Numbered from the stretch's first letter, positions 18,834 to 30,575 are shown. The stretch: DNA of 64,000 bases from Lysobacterales bacterium (GCA_017302135.1 JAFLDZ010000004.1:241961-305960); one strand, 5' to 3'. Made by a program: numbers and translations. The notes: generated from the letters alone by a model not told the origin.

Positions 18834-19268
18834 TCACGAACAACCGTTGGGACGATAGAGTGCGGTGACGGTGGTGCTGCAGCTCCAGAGCCCTTCGCTG
18901 TCCCGGGTCATCGTCAGGCTTTTGCCTGCCACGTTGGGGTTGCCGACGAGGGTGCAGGTAATGGTCTGCCCGTTGAGATCCGTCCAGTTGCCGGTCGGGG
19001 TGATGGCGCTGCAGCGCACGGTGTTCAGCGGCAGGCCGATGTCGCGGGCATCTGCGGGGCTGCCGACGCCGCTTTCCCCGTTCTGGATACGCTCCTCGAA
19101 GGTCACCACACCGCCGCGCATGTCAGCCAGACCGGCAGTCACCTGCGATCGACCCACGTAGATCTGGTATGCGGGCAGGGCGATCGCCGCCAGGATGGCG
19201 ATGATCGCGACGACGATCATGAGTTCGATCAGGGTGAAGCCTTGAATCCTCGGGCGCATTGTCTTCAT
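18834..19268 (-). CDS. Type IV pilin (second, PilA-like)
   Basis: The 144-residue prepilin has a short basic leader ending in G10, then F11 with E15 (the +5 glutamate) in [20 protein letters not shown], the standard assembly helix. The body carries several cysteines, including two near the C-terminus (LWSCS and NGCS), consistent with a disulfide-bonded D-region. It is clearly related to the pilin encoded just upstream: both share [28 protein letters not shown] and PNGC segments. A second ATG three codons in (19259) is an alternative start. It lies after the pilA terminator, so it probably has its own promoter or a low level of read-through. Confidence 0.93.
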   Translation of the reverse strand: MKTMRPRIQGFTLIELMIVVAIIAILAAIALPAYQIYVGRSQVTAGLADMRGGVVTFEERIQNGESGVGSPADARDIGLPLNTVRCSAITPTGNWTDLNGQTITCTLVGNPNVAGKSLTMTRDSEGLWSCSTTVTALYRPNGCS

Positions 19269-19340
19269 GAGAAGTGGCCTGGGTTGCGAAGATGTCTATA
19301 CGGATGCGCTGAACAAACGGCCTGCCTGAAAATGCAGGGG

Positions 19341-19373
19341 AAAAACAAGAAAGGGGTGCCGAAGCACCCCTTT
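19341..19373 (-). terminator. Rho-independent terminator of pilA
   Basis: On the minus strand a 10-bp stem (AAAGGGGTGC / GCACCCCTTT) closes a TTCG tetraloop and is followed by CTTGTTTTTCCCC. It lies 28 bp after the pilA stop and separates pilA from the second pilin gene. Confidence 0.9.
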
Positions 19374-19401
19374 CCGGAAATGAAGCGTCCTCAGCCCTGG
19401 A

Positions 19402-19818
19402 TCAGCAGCCGTTCGGCGAGTAGTTCACGTTGCCGATGTTGTTGGTGCAAACCCACTGGCCTGTGCCATTGCGGGTCAGGGTGACGGTCTTGCCGGCGAC
19501 GTTCGGGTTGCCCTTCAGCGTGCAGGTGATCGTCTGGCCATTGGCGGCGTTCCAGTTGCCGGCGACGGCGATCGTGCAACGCGGCGTGGTCAGTGCAAGG
19601 CCGATGTCGGTCGCGGGGCCGATGGCGCCAGCGCGCGTGCCGCTCTGGATGCCTTCTTCGTAAGCGGTCACGCCGCCACGGATGTCGGCGAGGCCGGCGG
19701 TGGACTGCGACTTGGCGACGTAGTTCTGGTACGCCGGCAGAGCGATGGCGGCCAGGATGGCGATGATCGCAACGACGATCATCAGTTCGATCAGGGTAAA
19801 GCCTTGCTGCTTCTTCAT
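19402..19818 (-). CDS. pilA: Major type IV pilin
   Basis: This 138-residue prepilin has a six-residue leader MKKQQG, cleavage before F7, and E11 at the +5 position, followed by the hydrophobic polymerisation helix. Cysteines occur in the middle and near the end (WVCTNN ... PNGC), fitting a C-terminal disulfide loop. The upstream frame is open to 20040 but ATG 19818 is chosen because of the strong GAGGGGAA ribosome site and the canonical short leader. A sigma-54-like promoter lies about 110 bp upstream and a strong terminator follows, so it is a single, highly expressed unit probably driven by the nearby PilS/PilR pair. Confidence 0.96.
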   Translation of the reverse strand: MKKQQGFTLIELMIVVAIIAILAAIALPAYQNYVAKSQSTAGLADIRGGVTAYEEGIQSGTRAGAIGPATDIGLALTTPRCTIAVAGNWNAANGQTITCTLKGNPNVAGKTVTLTRNGTGQWVCTNNIGNVNYSPNGC

Positions 19819-19925
19819 GAAGTTCCCCTCGGGAGTGGTGTGGCGAAAATGTTCACGTGCCCCGTGGCCAGAGGTGATCCGGTCCGTGGGCGCCCGTGCT
19901 ACCGAGCACGTGCAACGGAAATACA

Positions 19926-19941
19926 TGCACAAGCCGTGCCA
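19926..19941 (-). promoter_or_regulatory. Sigma-54 (-24/-12) promoter of pilA
   Basis: The minus strand reads TGGCACGGCTTGTGCA, which matches the sigma-54 consensus TGGCACG-N4-TTGCA with one mismatch at the -12 box. The invariant GG and GC pairs are in place and correctly spaced. It lies about 108 bp before the pilA start codon, and the PilR activator is encoded 3.5 kb away. Confidence 0.78.
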
Positions 19942-20300
19942 AGTTCTCCTAGCGGACCCTCGTCGCGAACGCCCGCGTCGGGATGAGGTTGGGATCACGT
20001 TTTGACCGGGGCACAAAGTGACGCTGGACGTCATATTCATGACCGACTGCCCTCGTCAGTCATGTCGTGTCCCAGTGGCCAGTCTCTGTGTCGGGATCGA
20101 CGGTTCCAGGAGGCCGTTCAGTTTTGTTGCCCGCGTCGTTCTGCGCAAGTTGCGCACTGCGAACCGGCCCGCCTCGCGGGTGGTTTATGGGCTTTGTTTG
20201 TATCGACACTTCGCGGCTGGCCTCTTCCATGTTGTGGTTGTGGAGAGGCTGCGCATTCAGGCTATGCTTTCCGCTGATTTGTATTTAGGGATGCGTTTCC
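19942..20300. other. Intergenic region between pilA and the spermidine-synthase-like gene
   Basis: Beyond the sigma-54 promoter this stretch has no supported gene. It is where PilR-binding sites for pilA and the promoter of the 20301 gene would be expected, but I see no motif I can assign with confidence. Confidence 0.4.
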
Positions 20301-23300
20301 ATGCCGATGCCTGTGGCCCGCCTCGAGCGGGCATTGTTGTGGCTGTTCGTCGCGTCCGGGTTCGCCGGTCTGGTGTATCAGGCGATCTGGTCGCACTACC
20401 TCGGGCTGGTGCTCGGTCACGCCGCGTATGCGCAAACGCTGGTGTTGGCGATTTTCATGGGCGGCATGGCGGCAGGCGCATGGCTCGTCAGTGCGCGCGG
20501 CGGACGCTGGTCGGGGCTGATCCGCTCCTATGCGATCGTCGAGCTGATCATCGGTGTCACCGCGCTGGCGTTTCATCCTTTGTTCGTGGCGTACATGGAT
20601 GTGTCGCAGAACACGATCCTGCCTGCGATGCAGAGCGAATCGGGAATCCGGCTGTGGCAATGGGGCTCCGCTGCGCTGTTGATCGCACCGCAAAGCGTCC
20701 TGCTCGGCATGACCTTCCCGCTGATGAGCGGCGGATATCTGCGGGTGTCGCCGCATCAGGACGGCGAAATTCTCGGTGGTCTGTATTTCACCAACAGCAT
20801 CGGCGCCGCTGCAGGCGCGCTCGCTGCCACTTTCCTGCTGTTGCCATGGGTCGGAATGCCGGGCGCGATCGTCGTCGCGGGCGTGATCAACCTGTTGGTG
20901 GGGTTGGTCGCCTGGCGGGTGGCGGCATCGGTGTCGGACATCGCCGTCCCGGGCGCGCCTTCGACAGGTCATGTCCCCGCAGAAGCGCATGTCCTCCGCG
21001 AAGAAACCGCAGGCAAAGGTCTGTCGCGCTTTCAACTGCTGATGCTGTTCGGCGCCGCGATCACCGGTGCGAGTTCGTTCGTGTACGAGGTGGGCTGGAT
21101 CCGTCTGTTGAACCAGGCGCTGGGGACTACTGTGCACTCGTTCGAGCTGATGCTCACGGCCTTCATTCTCGGCCTGGCGTTCGGCGGGCTGTGGGTGCGG
21201 AAGCGGAGCCGGAAGATCGTGGATCCGGTCGCGACGGCGGGTCTCGCCCAGGTGCTGATGGGCTTGGCGGCGTTGGCGTCGTTGCCGATGTTCGCCCAGA
21301 GCTTCCAGTGGGTGGGCTGGTTCATGGGCATCTTTCCCAGGAACGAGAGCGGCTACTACCTCTTCAGTCTGGCCAGCGGCGTGGTCGCGCTGCTGGTGAT
21401 GTTCCCGGCGGCATTCTTCGCCGGCATGACCCTGCCGCTGTTCACGATGTCGCTGCTGCGGCGTGGGTATGGCGAAAAGAGCATCGGTCGGATCTACGCT
21501 GCGAACACGCTGGGCGCCATCGTCGGCGTCGTGCTCGCGATGCATGTCCTGATTCCGTTGATCGGTCTGCGCTTGGCGGTGACGCTCGCCGCGCTTGCCG
21601 ATATCGTGTTGGGGCTCGTGTTGTTGCGCGCTTTGAGTGCGACTTTCAAGCCGAAACTGTATTTCGGTGCATTGGGCGCGACATTGGTGGTGGCCTCGTT
21701 GAGCCTGTTGTTCGGCGGCGCGGATCCTCGCTCGCTGGCGTCCGGCGTATTCCGGCACGGGCTTTTCGAGTTGCCGCAGGGAACGGATGTGAAGTTCCTG
21801 CGCGATGGCAAGACTGCGACGGTCGCATTCTTCACCCAGGGCACTGTCGGCACCATCGCCACCAACGGCAAGCCCGATGCCTCGATCGAAATGTCCGACC
21901 GTGGTATTCCCACCGACGACGAATACACGATGGTGATGGCCGCGAGCCTGCCGCTGGCGCTGCATCCCGCCCCCGAGCGTATCGCAGTGATCGGTTGGGG
22001 TTCTGGCTTGAGCACCAACACGCTGCTGGGCAGCAAGGTGCCGAAGGTCGTCGATACGATCGAGATCGAGGCGGCGATGCATGCGGGTGCCGAAGGCTTC
22101 GGCAATCGCGTGTTGCGCGCTTATATCGATCCGCGCAGTCAGCTGCATGTGGACGATGCGCGGACGTTTTTCGCTGCCGGACGGAAAAAGTACGACGTGA
22201 TCATCTCGGAACCATCGAACCCTTGGGTCAGCGGCGTATCGAGCCTGTTCACGCGTCAGTTCTACCGGTTCCTGACCCGGCATCTGGAACAGGACGGCGT
22301 GTTGATCCAGTGGATGCAGACCTACGAATTGAACGATCCGCTGTTCTATACGATGGTCGCGGCGCTGATCGAGGAATATCCGCACGTCGAGGCGTATCTG
22401 ACCAACACCTCCGATGTGATCTTCGTGGCATCGCATGCGCCGATCCGCGACTTCGATGCGTCGCAGTTGCAGGATCCGGGTCTGCTCGCGGATCTCAAGC
22501 GACTGGGGTTGGAGACCGGCCCGGATCACGAGGTCCGCCGTTTCGCCGACCGCAGGGTGCTGGCCGGGCTGGTGGAACTCTACGGCGCGCCTGTCCATAC
22601 CGATTTCCATCCGACGGTAGCGCTGGGTGCGCCGAAGAGCCGCTACAAAGTGGAAACGGTGCAGAGCGTGATGAATCTGATGGGCGTCGGCATGCCGGTG
22701 CTCGAATTGACCGGCGGTCGGTCGCCGGTGCCGGTTGCCGCGAACGTGCATGAAGTGGCGGTCAGCATGGGTGCCAAGGACCACGCCAATGCACGGCGGG
22801 TCCGCGAGCGACTGCTCGGAACCGGCACGGCGAAAGGCCTGGAACCAGCGGTGATGGCGAAACTCGATGCGCTGTTGTCGGAGAAGACGCCCAAGACCGC
22901 ATGGCTGGATGCGGCTTCGGTGATCGCCGATTTCAGCATCGGCTATCTGCAGCCAGCGGATTTGCAGGGCGTGTGGATCCAGCCGGCATGGGTCGGCGAA
23001 AGAGCGAAGGATCCCGAGATCGCAGCGGTGCTGGCGGCCTACGAGGCGACCGCGAAGCGCGACGCCGTGGCGATGTACGACGCCGGTCTGGCGGGTCTGA
23101 AAGTGGTGCCGGCCGGAGAGACCCCGGTACTGGTGAGGGATCACCTGCTGGTCATCGCGATGCTGGGTGCCATCGGCCAAGGCAAAGGCGATCTCGCGAT
23201 CGCACTCGAACGCGATCAGGGCGCGGCGGTGCGGGTCAGCAACGTGTACTACTGGACGGCTCGCGCCTACATCCCCGCTTGGCTGCAGGCGACGGGCCGG

Positions 23301-23330
23301 GCCAAGGTCACTCGATCCCCAGCTTCTTGA
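20301..23330 (+). CDS. Membrane-fused spermidine-synthase-like protein
   Basis: The 1009-residue protein starts with two blocks of transmembrane helices (about residues 10-210 and 245-470), followed by a Rossmann-type domain like that of spermidine synthase. The SAM-binding loop [15 protein letters not shown] and the acidic IEIEAAM strand are visible, and [15 protein letters not shown] replaces the usual YDVIIxDxSDP, so the catalytic aspartate is changed to E. It may aminopropylate or methylate an unknown substrate rather than make spermidine. Such fused MFS/spermidine synthases are widespread but uncharacterised. A long soluble C-terminal part has no motif I know. Its 3' end overlaps pilR by 23 bp, convergently. 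Confidence 0.82.
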   Translation: MPMPVARLERALLWLFVASGFAGLVYQAIWSHYLGLVLGHAAYAQTLVLAIFMGGMAAGAWLVSARGGRWSGLIRSYAIVELIIGVTALAFHPLFVAYMDVSQNTILPAMQSESGIRLWQWGSAALLIAPQSVLLGMTFPLMSGGYLRVSPHQDGEILGGLYFTNSIGAAAGALAATFLLLPWVGMPGAIVVAGVINLLVGLVAWRVAASVSDIAVPGAPSTGHVPAEAHVLREETAGKGLSRFQLLMLFGAAITGASSFVYEVGWIRLLNQALGTTVHSFELMLTAFILGLAFGGLWVRKRSRKIVDPVATAGLAQVLMGLAALASLPMFAQSFQWVGWFMGIFPRNESGYYLFSLASGVVALLVMFPAAFFAGMTLPLFTMSLLRRGYGEKSIGRIYAANTLGAIVGVVLAMHVLIPLIGLRLAVTLAALADIVLGLVLLRALSATFKPKLYFGALGATLVVASLSLLFGGADPRSLASGVFRHGLFELPQGTDVKFLRDGKTATVAFFTQGTVGTIATNGKPDASIEMSDRGIPTDDEYTMVMAASLPLALHPAPERIAVIGWGSGLSTNTLLGSKVPKVVDTIEIEAAMHAGAEGFGNRVLRAYIDPRSQLHVDDARTFFAAGRKKYDVIISEPSNPWVSGVSSLFTRQFYRFLTRHLEQDGVLIQWMQTYELNDPLFYTMVAALIEEYPHVEAYLTNTSDVIFVASHAPIRDFDASQLQDPGLLADLKRLGLETGPDHEVRRFADRRVLAGLVELYGAPVHTDFHPTVALGAPKSRYKVETVQSVMNLMGVGMPVLELTGGRSPVPVAANVHEVAVSMGAKDHANARRVRERLLGTGTAKGLEPAVMAKLDALLSEKTPKTAWLDAASVIADFSIGYLQPADLQGVWIQPAWVGERAKDPEIAAVLAAYEATAKRDAVAMYDAGLAGLKVVPAGETPVLVRDHLLVIAMLGAIGQGKGDLAIALERDQGAAVRVSNVYYWTARAYIPAWLQATGRAKVTRSPAS

Positions 23331-24741
23331 GTTTGTAGCGCAGCGCGCGGAAGGTGATGCCGAGCGCTGCGGCGGTCTTGGTCTTGTTGTAGCGGTGTTC
23401 CTGCAGCGCCTGCTGGATGGCATTGCGCTCGATTTCCTCGATGTACGAGGGCAGGGCGCTGGTGCTGGTATCGCGTGGGTTGATGGTGCGCGGGTCTTCG
23501 GCTGGGCTTGTCTGCATTGGTGGAGTGGACATGCCGCCGCCCAGCATTGTCTGCGACGGCACGGCCGCAGGTGGCGGGGCCGCCGAGGCATGCGGCACGT
23601 TCGGCAAACGCAAATCGCGGGCGGCGATGATTTCGCTGTCGGCCATGGCCAGCGCGCGCTCGAGGATATTTTCCAGTTCGCGGACATTACCGGGGAAGGG
23701 GTAGATTTCCAGCGCGGCGACCGCGTCTGGCGCTAGGCTGGGCGCGCGGCGCTTCATGGCGTAAGCGAGTCGCTTGAGAATGGCTTCCGACAGCAACGGC
23801 AGGTCGCCGGCACGTTCGCGCAGCGGGGGCACGTCCAGTTCGATCACGTTGATGCGATAGAACAGGTCGTGGCGGAACTTGCCGTCCGCGACCAGCACGT
23901 CGAGATCCTTGTGGGTCGCCGACAGGATGCGTACGTCGACCGGCACTTCGGTATTGGCGCCGACCGGGCGCACGGTTTTTTCCTGGATCGCGCGCAGCAG
24001 CTTGACCTGCATCGCCAGCGGCAGCTCGGCCACTTCGTCGAGGAACAGCGTGCCGCCATCGGCGACCTGGAACAGTCCGGGCTTGTCGGTGTGGGCGCCG
24101 GTGAAACTGCCTTTCTTGTGGCCGAAGAACTCGCTTTCCATGAGTTCCGAGGGAATCGCACCGCAGTTGACCGGGATGAACGGGCCGGCCGCGCGCGAGC
24201 CCTGGGCGTGGATGGTCCGTGCGACCAGTTCCTTGCCGGTGCCGGATTCGCCGCTGATATGCACCGGCGCCTGGCTGCGGGCGACTTTGGCGATAGTGTC
24301 GCGCAGACCGACCATGGCCGGCGATTCGCCCAGCAGCAGGGTCGAACCTTCGGGGTTGGCTTGCCGGCGGGTGTTGAGGTCGAGCGCCTGGCGCACGAGG
24401 CCGCGCAACACGGTGAGGTCCACCGGTTTGGTCACGAAGTCGAAGGCGCCGCTCTTCAGGGCTTCCACCGCCGCTTCTACATTGCCGTAGGCGGTGATGA
24501 CCGCGACCGGGGTGGTCGGGAAACGGGTGGCGATCTCGCTGACCAGATCCAAGCCCGAGCCGTCGGGCAGGCGCATGTCGGTCAAGCACAGGTCGTAGGC
24601 GACTGTACTGAGCATCTCCCGGGCGACGGCGAGGTTCGGCGCAGTATCCGTGCGCAGCCCCATCCGGCCCAAGGTCACCACCAGTAGTTCGCGGATGTCG
24701 TGTTCGTCGTCGACGATCAGCGCACTGCGTTGCTCAGTCAT
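23308..24741 (-). CDS. pilR: Type IV pilus response regulator PilR (NtrC family)
   Basis: PilR activates sigma-54 transcription of pilA. The 477-residue protein has a receiver domain with phospho-acceptor D55 ([10 protein letters not shown]), an AAA+ domain with Walker A GESGTGKE, the sigma-54-contact loop as GSFTGA (the common form is GAFTGA) and Walker [10 protein letters not shown], and a Fis-type helix-turn-helix at the end ([20 protein letters not shown]). The frame is open six codons further, but ATG 24741 follows GGAGG by 7 bases. It is transcribed after pilS, and the sigma-54 site before pilA lies close by, which strengthens the assignment. Confidence 0.96.
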   Translation of the reverse strand: MTEQRSALIVDDEHDIRELLVVTLGRMGLRTDTAPNLAVAREMLSTVAYDLCLTDMRLPDGSGLDLVSEIATRFPTTPVAVITAYGNVEAAVEALKSGAFDFVTKPVDLTVLRGLVRQALDLNTRRQANPEGSTLLLGESPAMVGLRDTIAKVARSQAPVHISGESGTGKELVARTIHAQGSRAAGPFIPVNCGAIPSELMESEFFGHKKGSFTGAHTDKPGLFQVADGGTLFLDEVAELPLAMQVKLLRAIQEKTVRPVGANTEVPVDVRILSATHKDLDVLVADGKFRHDLFYRINVIELDVPPLRERAGDLPLLSEAILKRLAYAMKRRAPSLAPDAVAALEIYPFPGNVRELENILERALAMADSEIIAARDLRLPNVPHASAAPPPAAVPSQTMLGGGMSTPPMQTSPAEDPRTINPRDTSTSALPSYIEEIERNAIQQALQEHRYNKTKTAAALGITFRALRYKLKKLGIE

Positions 24742-24834
24742 ATTGCCCTCCTGCGTCAACTTTAGCCCAATTGCGGCAGTCGCGACAGCCTTGGCCGCAG
24801 TTTCTGCGGCCCGTCTGGCAGAAGTGACAGGGCT

Positions 24835-26496
24835 TCAGGCAGGCAGCAGGGTGTGCTGTCCGGGCATGCTGATGCGGAAACAGCAGCCGCCCCCGGGGAC
24901 CGGGACGTAGTCGAGCGAAGCGCCATTGGCCCGGCACAGCTCGCGGGCGATATACAGGCCGAGGCCGGTGCCGTGTTCCGAGGTGGTGAAGAACGGCCGG
25001 AACAACTGCGGGACGACCGCTTCCGGAATGCCCGGTCCACGATCAATGATGTCGATCACCGGCGCGTCGTCCAGGCGGTACGCGTGCAGCGTGATCCGCG
25101 CCGCCTCGCCGGGCAGATGGCCGTGCCGGCGCGCGTTCTGCACCATCGCAGTGACGATCTGGTGCAGATGCTTGGGGTCGACCAGTGCGGGCACCAGCGG
25201 CTGCGGCGCGGCAAGGGTGATGTTGTCGGTTTCGTCGGGCACGCTCTGGCGGAATTCCTCGATGAAATTGCGCAGAAAGCTCACCAGTTCGATGTGTTCG
25301 GCGGTCGCGCGTTCGCGCCGAGCCAGACCCAGCACGCTTTCGACGATGCTGTTGGTGCGCATGCATTGCTGATGGATGATCTGCACCATCCGGCGGTCGC
25401 CATCGGGGAGTTCCCGCGACTCTTCGAGCAGCTGCGCGGCGTAACTGATCGCCGCCAGCGGGTTGCGGATTTCGTGGGCGAGGCTGGCGGAGAAACGTCC
25501 CATCGCCGCCAGCGTCAGCGATTCCGCGCGCCGCGATACCAGCGAGGTGTCGTCGAGAAAAATCAGGGTGTTGTCGCTGTTGGCCAGCAGCCGGGCAAAG
25601 CGCGGCACCACCTCGAACTGATCGCCGCCCAGACGCAGCGGCGTGTCGTTGCCCAGCCCGCTGCGCAGCCATTCGCTCAGACGCAGCGCCAGCTCTGGCG
25701 CCGCCTCGGCAAGGCTCCGGGTGCCGGCCGCCGCTTCGCCCAACAGCAGCATCGCCGCCTCGTTCGCCAGCCGGATCTGCGCCTCGCGGTCGACCAGCAA
25801 GACGCCGGTGCGCATGCGGCGGATGATCAGCTCGTTGATTTCGGCCAGCCGGATCGCTTCCGCGCCGCGTCGCTCGGCCAAGGCCTCGGTGGCGCGCATC
25901 TGCACCCGCAACTGATGGGTCAGCGTCGCGATGGCCAGAAAGCTGACGGTGAACATCATCAGCTCGGCCAAGGGCCTGGGTTGCTGTTGTTCGATCAGCA
26001 GCGTCCACAGATAGGCGACGGCGAGCCCCGCCGATGCCAGCGACGCGACGATCAGCCCCGTCCGCAGCGACAGCAGCAGCGAGGCCGAGCCGACGTTGAA
26101 CAGCAGCATCAGCGCGACGCCCGAGCCGGCAGAGGGCACGGCATGCGCGACCAGCGTCGCGATCACGATGTCGATGCCGACGCCGGTCAGGGTCGGACTG
26201 GTCAGGCTCTTGGCTTTTCGCGCCTGCATGAGCAGGAGCAGGGACATCGCGAAGTAGGCGATCGACACCCCGGCGACCAGCGCTTCGTGCCCTGCCTGGG
26301 GTTGGAGCTTTGCGATCGGACCGAAGACCAGCAACGCCAGCAGTCCTGCCTCAAGCACCCGGTACAGGGCGAACAGATAGAGTTCGCGCCTCTGATAATC
26401 CTGTGCAGGCTGGGCGGAGGCGGTGGACAGGCTCAAACCGTGATTCCGTGCGGGGGGTCCGCCGAGTATAGGCGGCCGGGCGTGTTCCAGTGCCAT
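24835..26496 (-). CDS. pilS: Type IV pilus sensor histidine kinase PilS
   Basis: PilS is the membrane kinase partner of PilR and in pseudomonads senses pilin level in the inner membrane. The 553-residue protein has about six helices in residues 40-200, a PAS-like region ([21 protein letters not shown]), then the H-box [16 protein letters not shown]-box VQNARRHGH, and G boxes DRGPGIP and [14 protein letters not shown] 26496 is chosen over the upstream ATG 26514 because TAGGCG precedes it at suitable spacing. It is divergent from sucC and 93 bp before pilR in the same direction. Confidence 0.95.
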   Translation of the reverse strand: MALEHARPPILGGPPARNHGLSLSTASAQPAQDYQRRELYLFALYRVLEAGLLALLVFGPIAKLQPQAGHEALVAGVSIAYFAMSLLLLMQARKAKSLTSPTLTGVGIDIVIATLVAHAVPSAGSGVALMLLFNVGSASLLLSLRTGLIVASLASAGLAVAYLWTLLIEQQQPRPLAELMMFTVSFLAIATLTHQLRVQMRATEALAERRGAEAIRLAEINELIIRRMRTGVLLVDREAQIRLANEAAMLLLGEAAAGTRSLAEAAPELALRLSEWLRSGLGNDTPLRLGGDQFEVVPRFARLLANSDNTLIFLDDTSLVSRRAESLTLAAMGRFSASLAHEIRNPLAAISYAAQLLEESRELPDGDRRMVQIIHQQCMRTNSIVESVLGLARRERATAEHIELVSFLRNFIEEFRQSVPDETDNITLAAPQPLVPALVDPKHLHQIVTAMVQNARRHGHLPGEAARITLHAYRLDDAPVIDIIDRGPGIPEAVVPQLFRPFFTTSEHGTGLGLYIARELCRANGASLDYVPVPGGGCCFRISMPGQHTLLPA

Positions 26497-26654
26497 CGAA
26501 ACGCCTACGACCATGGTCTTCGACGATCGCCGGGTTGGCTGCGGCTCCGCGCATCGGCGACAATAGCGGCCTGTCCGCAGCTGGCCGGCACGATCCGGCG
26601 GCGCGGCCCCCGCACTTTCGCAGGTGCGGCTCGTCTTCCCCGCATGGAACCCAC

Positions 26655-27821
26655 ATGAATTTCCACGAATATCAGGCGAAGCAGTTGTTTGCCGACTATG
26701 GCATCGCAGTTCCGGCCGGGCGCGTCGCGCGCACTCCGGAGGAGGCCGTCGACGCGGCCAAGGCCATCGGCGGCGATTTCTGGGTGGTCAAGGCCCAGAT
26801 CCATGCCGGCGGTCGCGGCAAGGCCGGCGGCGTGAAGCTCGCCAAGACCTATGACGACGTCCGCGAATACGCCAAGGGCATGCTCGGCACGAAGATGGCG
26901 ACCTACCAGTCCGCCGGCGTCGCACTGCCGGTCGACACGGTGCTGATCACCCAGGCCACCGACATCGCGCAGGAACTCTATCTCTCGGTGCTGGTCGACC
27001 GCTCCAGCCAGGCGGTCACTTTCATCGCCTCCGCAGACGGCGGCGTCGAAATCGAAAAGACCGCAGTCGAGAACCCCGATGCGATCAAGACACTCGACGT
27101 GAACTACGTGCAGGGCCTGCAGCCGTACCAGTGCCGCGACATGGGCTTCGCGCTGGGCCTCGACGCCAAGCAGGTCGGCCAGCTGACCAAGATCATGATG
27201 GGCCTGTACAAGCTGTTCAACGAGAAGGATCTGGCGCTGGTCGAACTGAACCCGCTCGCCATCCTCACCAACGGCGATCTCGCCGTGCTCGACGGCAAGA
27301 TCAACTCCGACGACAACGCGACCTTCCGTCATCCGGATCTGGCGCAGATGCGCGACATCCGCCAGGAGGACGAGACCGAAGTGCTGGCCAGCCAGCACGA
27401 TCTGAACTACGTCACCATGGACGGCAATATCGGCTGCATGGTCAACGGCGCCGGTCTGGCGATGGCCACGATGGACGTGATCAAGCTCAACGGCGGCGAG
27501 CCGGCGAACTTCCTCGACGTCGGCGGCGGCGCCAACAAGGAGCGCGTCACCGAGGCGTTCAAACTGATCCTGCGCGACGAAGACGTGAAGGCGATTTTCG
27601 TCAACATCTTCGGAGGCATCGTCCGCTGCGACATGATCGCCGAGGGCATCATCGCCGCAGTGAAGGAAGTCGACGTGAAGGTGCCGGTGATCGTGCGTCT
27701 GGAAGGCACCAACGTCGAGAAGGGCAAGGAGCTGCTGAAGAACTCCGGTCTCGCGATCATCCCCGCCGACGACATCAACGACGGCGCCAAGAAAGCGGTT
27801 GCGTCGGTCAAGGCCGCCTGA
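26655..27821 (+). CDS. sucC: Succinyl-CoA synthetase (ADP-forming) beta subunit
   Basis: SucC is the ATP-grasp subunit that, with SucD, converts succinyl-CoA to succinate with nucleotide formation in the citric acid cycle. The 388-residue product begins [17 protein letters not shown], has [18 protein letters not shown] for nucleotide binding, and the C-terminal GGGANKERV and [10 protein letters not shown] stretches. The frame is open to 26490 but ATG 26655 matches the universal N-terminus. A palindromic element lies between it and sucD, so the two genes are 86 bp apart rather than coupled. Confidence 0.98.
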   Translation: MNFHEYQAKQLFADYGIAVPAGRVARTPEEAVDAAKAIGGDFWVVKAQIHAGGRGKAGGVKLAKTYDDVREYAKGMLGTKMATYQSAGVALPVDTVLITQATDIAQELYLSVLVDRSSQAVTFIASADGGVEIEKTAVENPDAIKTLDVNYVQGLQPYQCRDMGFALGLDAKQVGQLTKIMMGLYKLFNEKDLALVELNPLAILTNGDLAVLDGKINSDDNATFRHPDLAQMRDIRQEDETEVLASQHDLNYVTMDGNIGCMVNGAGLAMATMDVIKLNGGEPANFLDVGGGANKERVTEAFKLILRDEDVKAIFVNIFGGIVRCDMIAEGIIAAVKEVDVKVPVIVRLEGTNVEKGKELLKNSGLAIIPADDINDGAKKAVASVKAA

Positions 27822-27831
27822 TCCGCAGATT

Positions 27832-27895
27832 CGTAGGGCGGGTCTTGACCCGCCTCCAACGCATACACCAACGGCGGGTCAAGACCCGCCCTACG
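27832..27895. repeat. Perfect 23-bp inverted repeat between sucC and sucD
   Basis: Arms at 27832-27854 and 27873-27895 are exact inverted copies separated by 18 bases. Each arm is itself nearly palindromic (GGCGGGTC-TT-GACCCGCC), so the whole can form one long hairpin or two smaller ones. It resembles the REP-like GGGCGGGTCTTGACCCGCC elements I have seen in many proteobacterial genomes; copy number in this genome cannot be judged here. It lies 11 bp after the sucC stop and 13 bp before sucD. Confidence 0.9.
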
Positions 27896-27907
27896 GGATA
27901 AATCGCA

Positions 27908-28783
<876 letters not shown>

Positions 28784-28805
28784 ACTCCCGCTGCACGCTT
28801 CCCCG

Positions 28806-28828
28806 AAGGGCCGCCACGTGCGGCCTTT
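28806..28828 (+). terminator. Hairpin terminator after sucD
   Basis: A 9-bp stem with one G-T wobble (AAGGGCCGC / GCGGCCTTT) and a 5-base loop, followed by CGTATTTC. It lies 22 bp after the sucD stop. The trailing T run is short, so termination may be partial. Confidence 0.7.
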
Positions 28829-28874
28829 CGTATTTCAAAAGCAGGATCATTCGAACCGGCTTTCTGGAGACGCC

Positions 28875-30512
28875 ATGAGTCACACCCTACGCATCGCCCT
28901 CGCCCAGTTCGATTTCCCGGTCGGTGCGGTGAAGCAGAACGCCGAGCGAATCGCGGCGATGATCGCCGAGGCCCGCGACGAGTACGGCGCCGATGTCGTG
29001 CTGTTCCCGGAGCTCGCGCTGTCGGGGTACCCACCGGAAGATCTGCTGCTGCGGCCGAGCTTCCTGCGCGATTGCGCAGCGGCGATCGAGACGGTCGCGG
29101 TTGCGGCGACCGGCGTCGTGGCGGTGGTCGGTTGGCCGCAGGCGGCCGGCAGCGTGGTCTACAACGCCGCCAGCGTGCTGCGGGACGGCGCGATCGCGCA
29201 GACCTACCGCAAACGCGAGCTGCCGAACTACGCGGTGTTCGACGAGCGTCGTTATTTCGATGTCGATCCGGATCGCGAAGACTGTGTGTTCGATGTGAAA
29301 GGCGTACCGGTCGGGCTGATCATCTGCGAAGACCTGTGGTTCGCCGAACCCATCGCCAGCACCGTGCGCAATGGTGCGCAGATCGTACTTGTGCCGAACG
29401 CGTCGCCGTTCGAGCGCGACAAGCACGCGCAGCGCGATGCGCTGTTGTCGCAGCGCGCGAACGAAAGCGGCGCCGCCATCGCCTATCTCAATGTGGTCGG
29501 CGGCCAGGATGCGCTGGTGTTCGATGGCGCATCGGTCGTCGCCGATGGCGACGGCACGGTGCATCCCGCCGCTGCCGCATTCACCGATCAGTGGCTCGTG
29601 GTCGATTACGACGCGGAAGCCCGCCGGTTCGCGCCGGTACAGTGGATCGACGACGGCGACGAGAGCCGCGACGCGCTCGCGTGGCGCGCGATCGTACGCG
29701 GCATCCGCGACTATTGCGGCAAGAACGGTTTCCGACAGACCTGGCTTGGACTGTCGGGCGGCATCGATTCGTCGATGGTGCTCGCGCTCGCGGTCGATGC
29801 GCTGGGTGCGGACAACGTCACCGCCGTGCGCATGCCATCGCGCTACACCGCCGATCTGTCGAACGATCTGGCCGAAGAGCAGTGCGTGGCGCTGGGCGTG
29901 AAGATGATCACGGTCCCGATCGAGAAACCGTTCCAGGGTTATCTCGACGCGCTCTCGGAAGTCTTCGCCGGTCATGCCGTCGATGTCACCGAAGAGAATC
30001 TGCAGTCGCGCACCCGCGGCGCGATGCTGATGGCGTTGTCCAACAAGCTCGGTGGCCTGCTGCTGACCACCGGCAACAAAAGCGAATACGCGGTCGGCTA
30101 CGCGACCATCTACGGCGACATGTGCGGCGGCTACGCGCCGATCAAGGATTTGTACAAAACCGAAGTCTTCGCGCTGTCGCGATGGCGCAACACCGTGGGC
30201 GGTGCGCCGGTGATCCCGCCGGCCGTGATCAGCCGGCCGCCGACGGCGGAACTGCGTGAGAACCAGAAGGACGAGGATTCGCTGCCGCCCTACGACGTGC
30301 TCGACGCGATCCTGCTGCGCCATGTCGACCAGGAGCAGTCCCGCGACGAGATCGTTCGCGCGGGTTTCGATGCCGCCACCGTCGATCGCGTGCTGAAGCT
30401 GGTGCGGATCAGCGAATGGAAACGCCACCAGGCCGCGCCGGGGCCGAAGGTCTCCCGTCGCGCCTTCGGCCGCGAGCGGCGCTATCCGATCACCAGCGGT
30501 TATTCGGCCTGA
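28875..30512 (+). CDS. nadE: Glutamine-dependent NAD+ synthase
   Basis: This two-domain enzyme makes NAD+ from nicotinate adenine dinucleotide using ammonia released from glutamine. The 545-residue protein has an N-terminal nitrilase-type amidase with the catalytic triad E46, K113 and C151 (ICEDLW), then the synthetase with the PP-loop LSGGIDSS at residues 293-300 and later TGNKSEYAVGYATIYGDMCGG. ATG 28875, preceded by GGAG, matches the usual start; the open frame further upstream runs through sucD. It appears monocistronic and ends at a bidirectional terminator. Confidence 0.97.
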   Translation: MSHTLRIALAQFDFPVGAVKQNAERIAAMIAEARDEYGADVVLFPELALSGYPPEDLLLRPSFLRDCAAAIETVAVAATGVVAVVGWPQAAGSVVYNAASVLRDGAIAQTYRKRELPNYAVFDERRYFDVDPDREDCVFDVKGVPVGLIICEDLWFAEPIASTVRNGAQIVLVPNASPFERDKHAQRDALLSQRANESGAAIAYLNVVGGQDALVFDGASVVADGDGTVHPAAAAFTDQWLVVDYDAEARRFAPVQWIDDGDESRDALAWRAIVRGIRDYCGKNGFRQTWLGLSGGIDSSMVLALAVDALGADNVTAVRMPSRYTADLSNDLAEEQCVALGVKMITVPIEKPFQGYLDALSEVFAGHAVDVTEENLQSRTRGAMLMALSNKLGGLLLTTGNKSEYAVGYATIYGDMCGGYAPIKDLYKTEVFALSRWRNTVGGAPVIPPAVISRPPTAELRENQKDEDSLPPYDVLDAILLRHVDQEQSRDEIVRAGFDAATVDRVLKLVRISEWKRHQAAPGPKVSRRAFGRERRYPITSGYSA

Positions 30513-30518
30513 GCCAAC

Positions 30519-30546
30519 GAAAAAGCCGCCTTCCGGCGGCTTTTTC
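30519..30546. terminator. Bidirectional terminator between nadE and bamD
   Basis: A perfect 12-bp stem (GAAAAAGCCGCC / GGCGGCTTTTTC) with a TTCC loop. A and T runs on both sides let it end transcription of nadE on the plus strand and bamD on the minus strand. Confidence 0.95.
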
Positions 30547-30575
30547 TCGTGTCGCGACGCGGACGCTCGCGGGAC

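Noticed and set aside
20262..23687. 1141-residue open frame antisense to the spermidine-synthase-like gene
   Set aside because: Arg/His/Gln-rich antisense artefact without a family signature.
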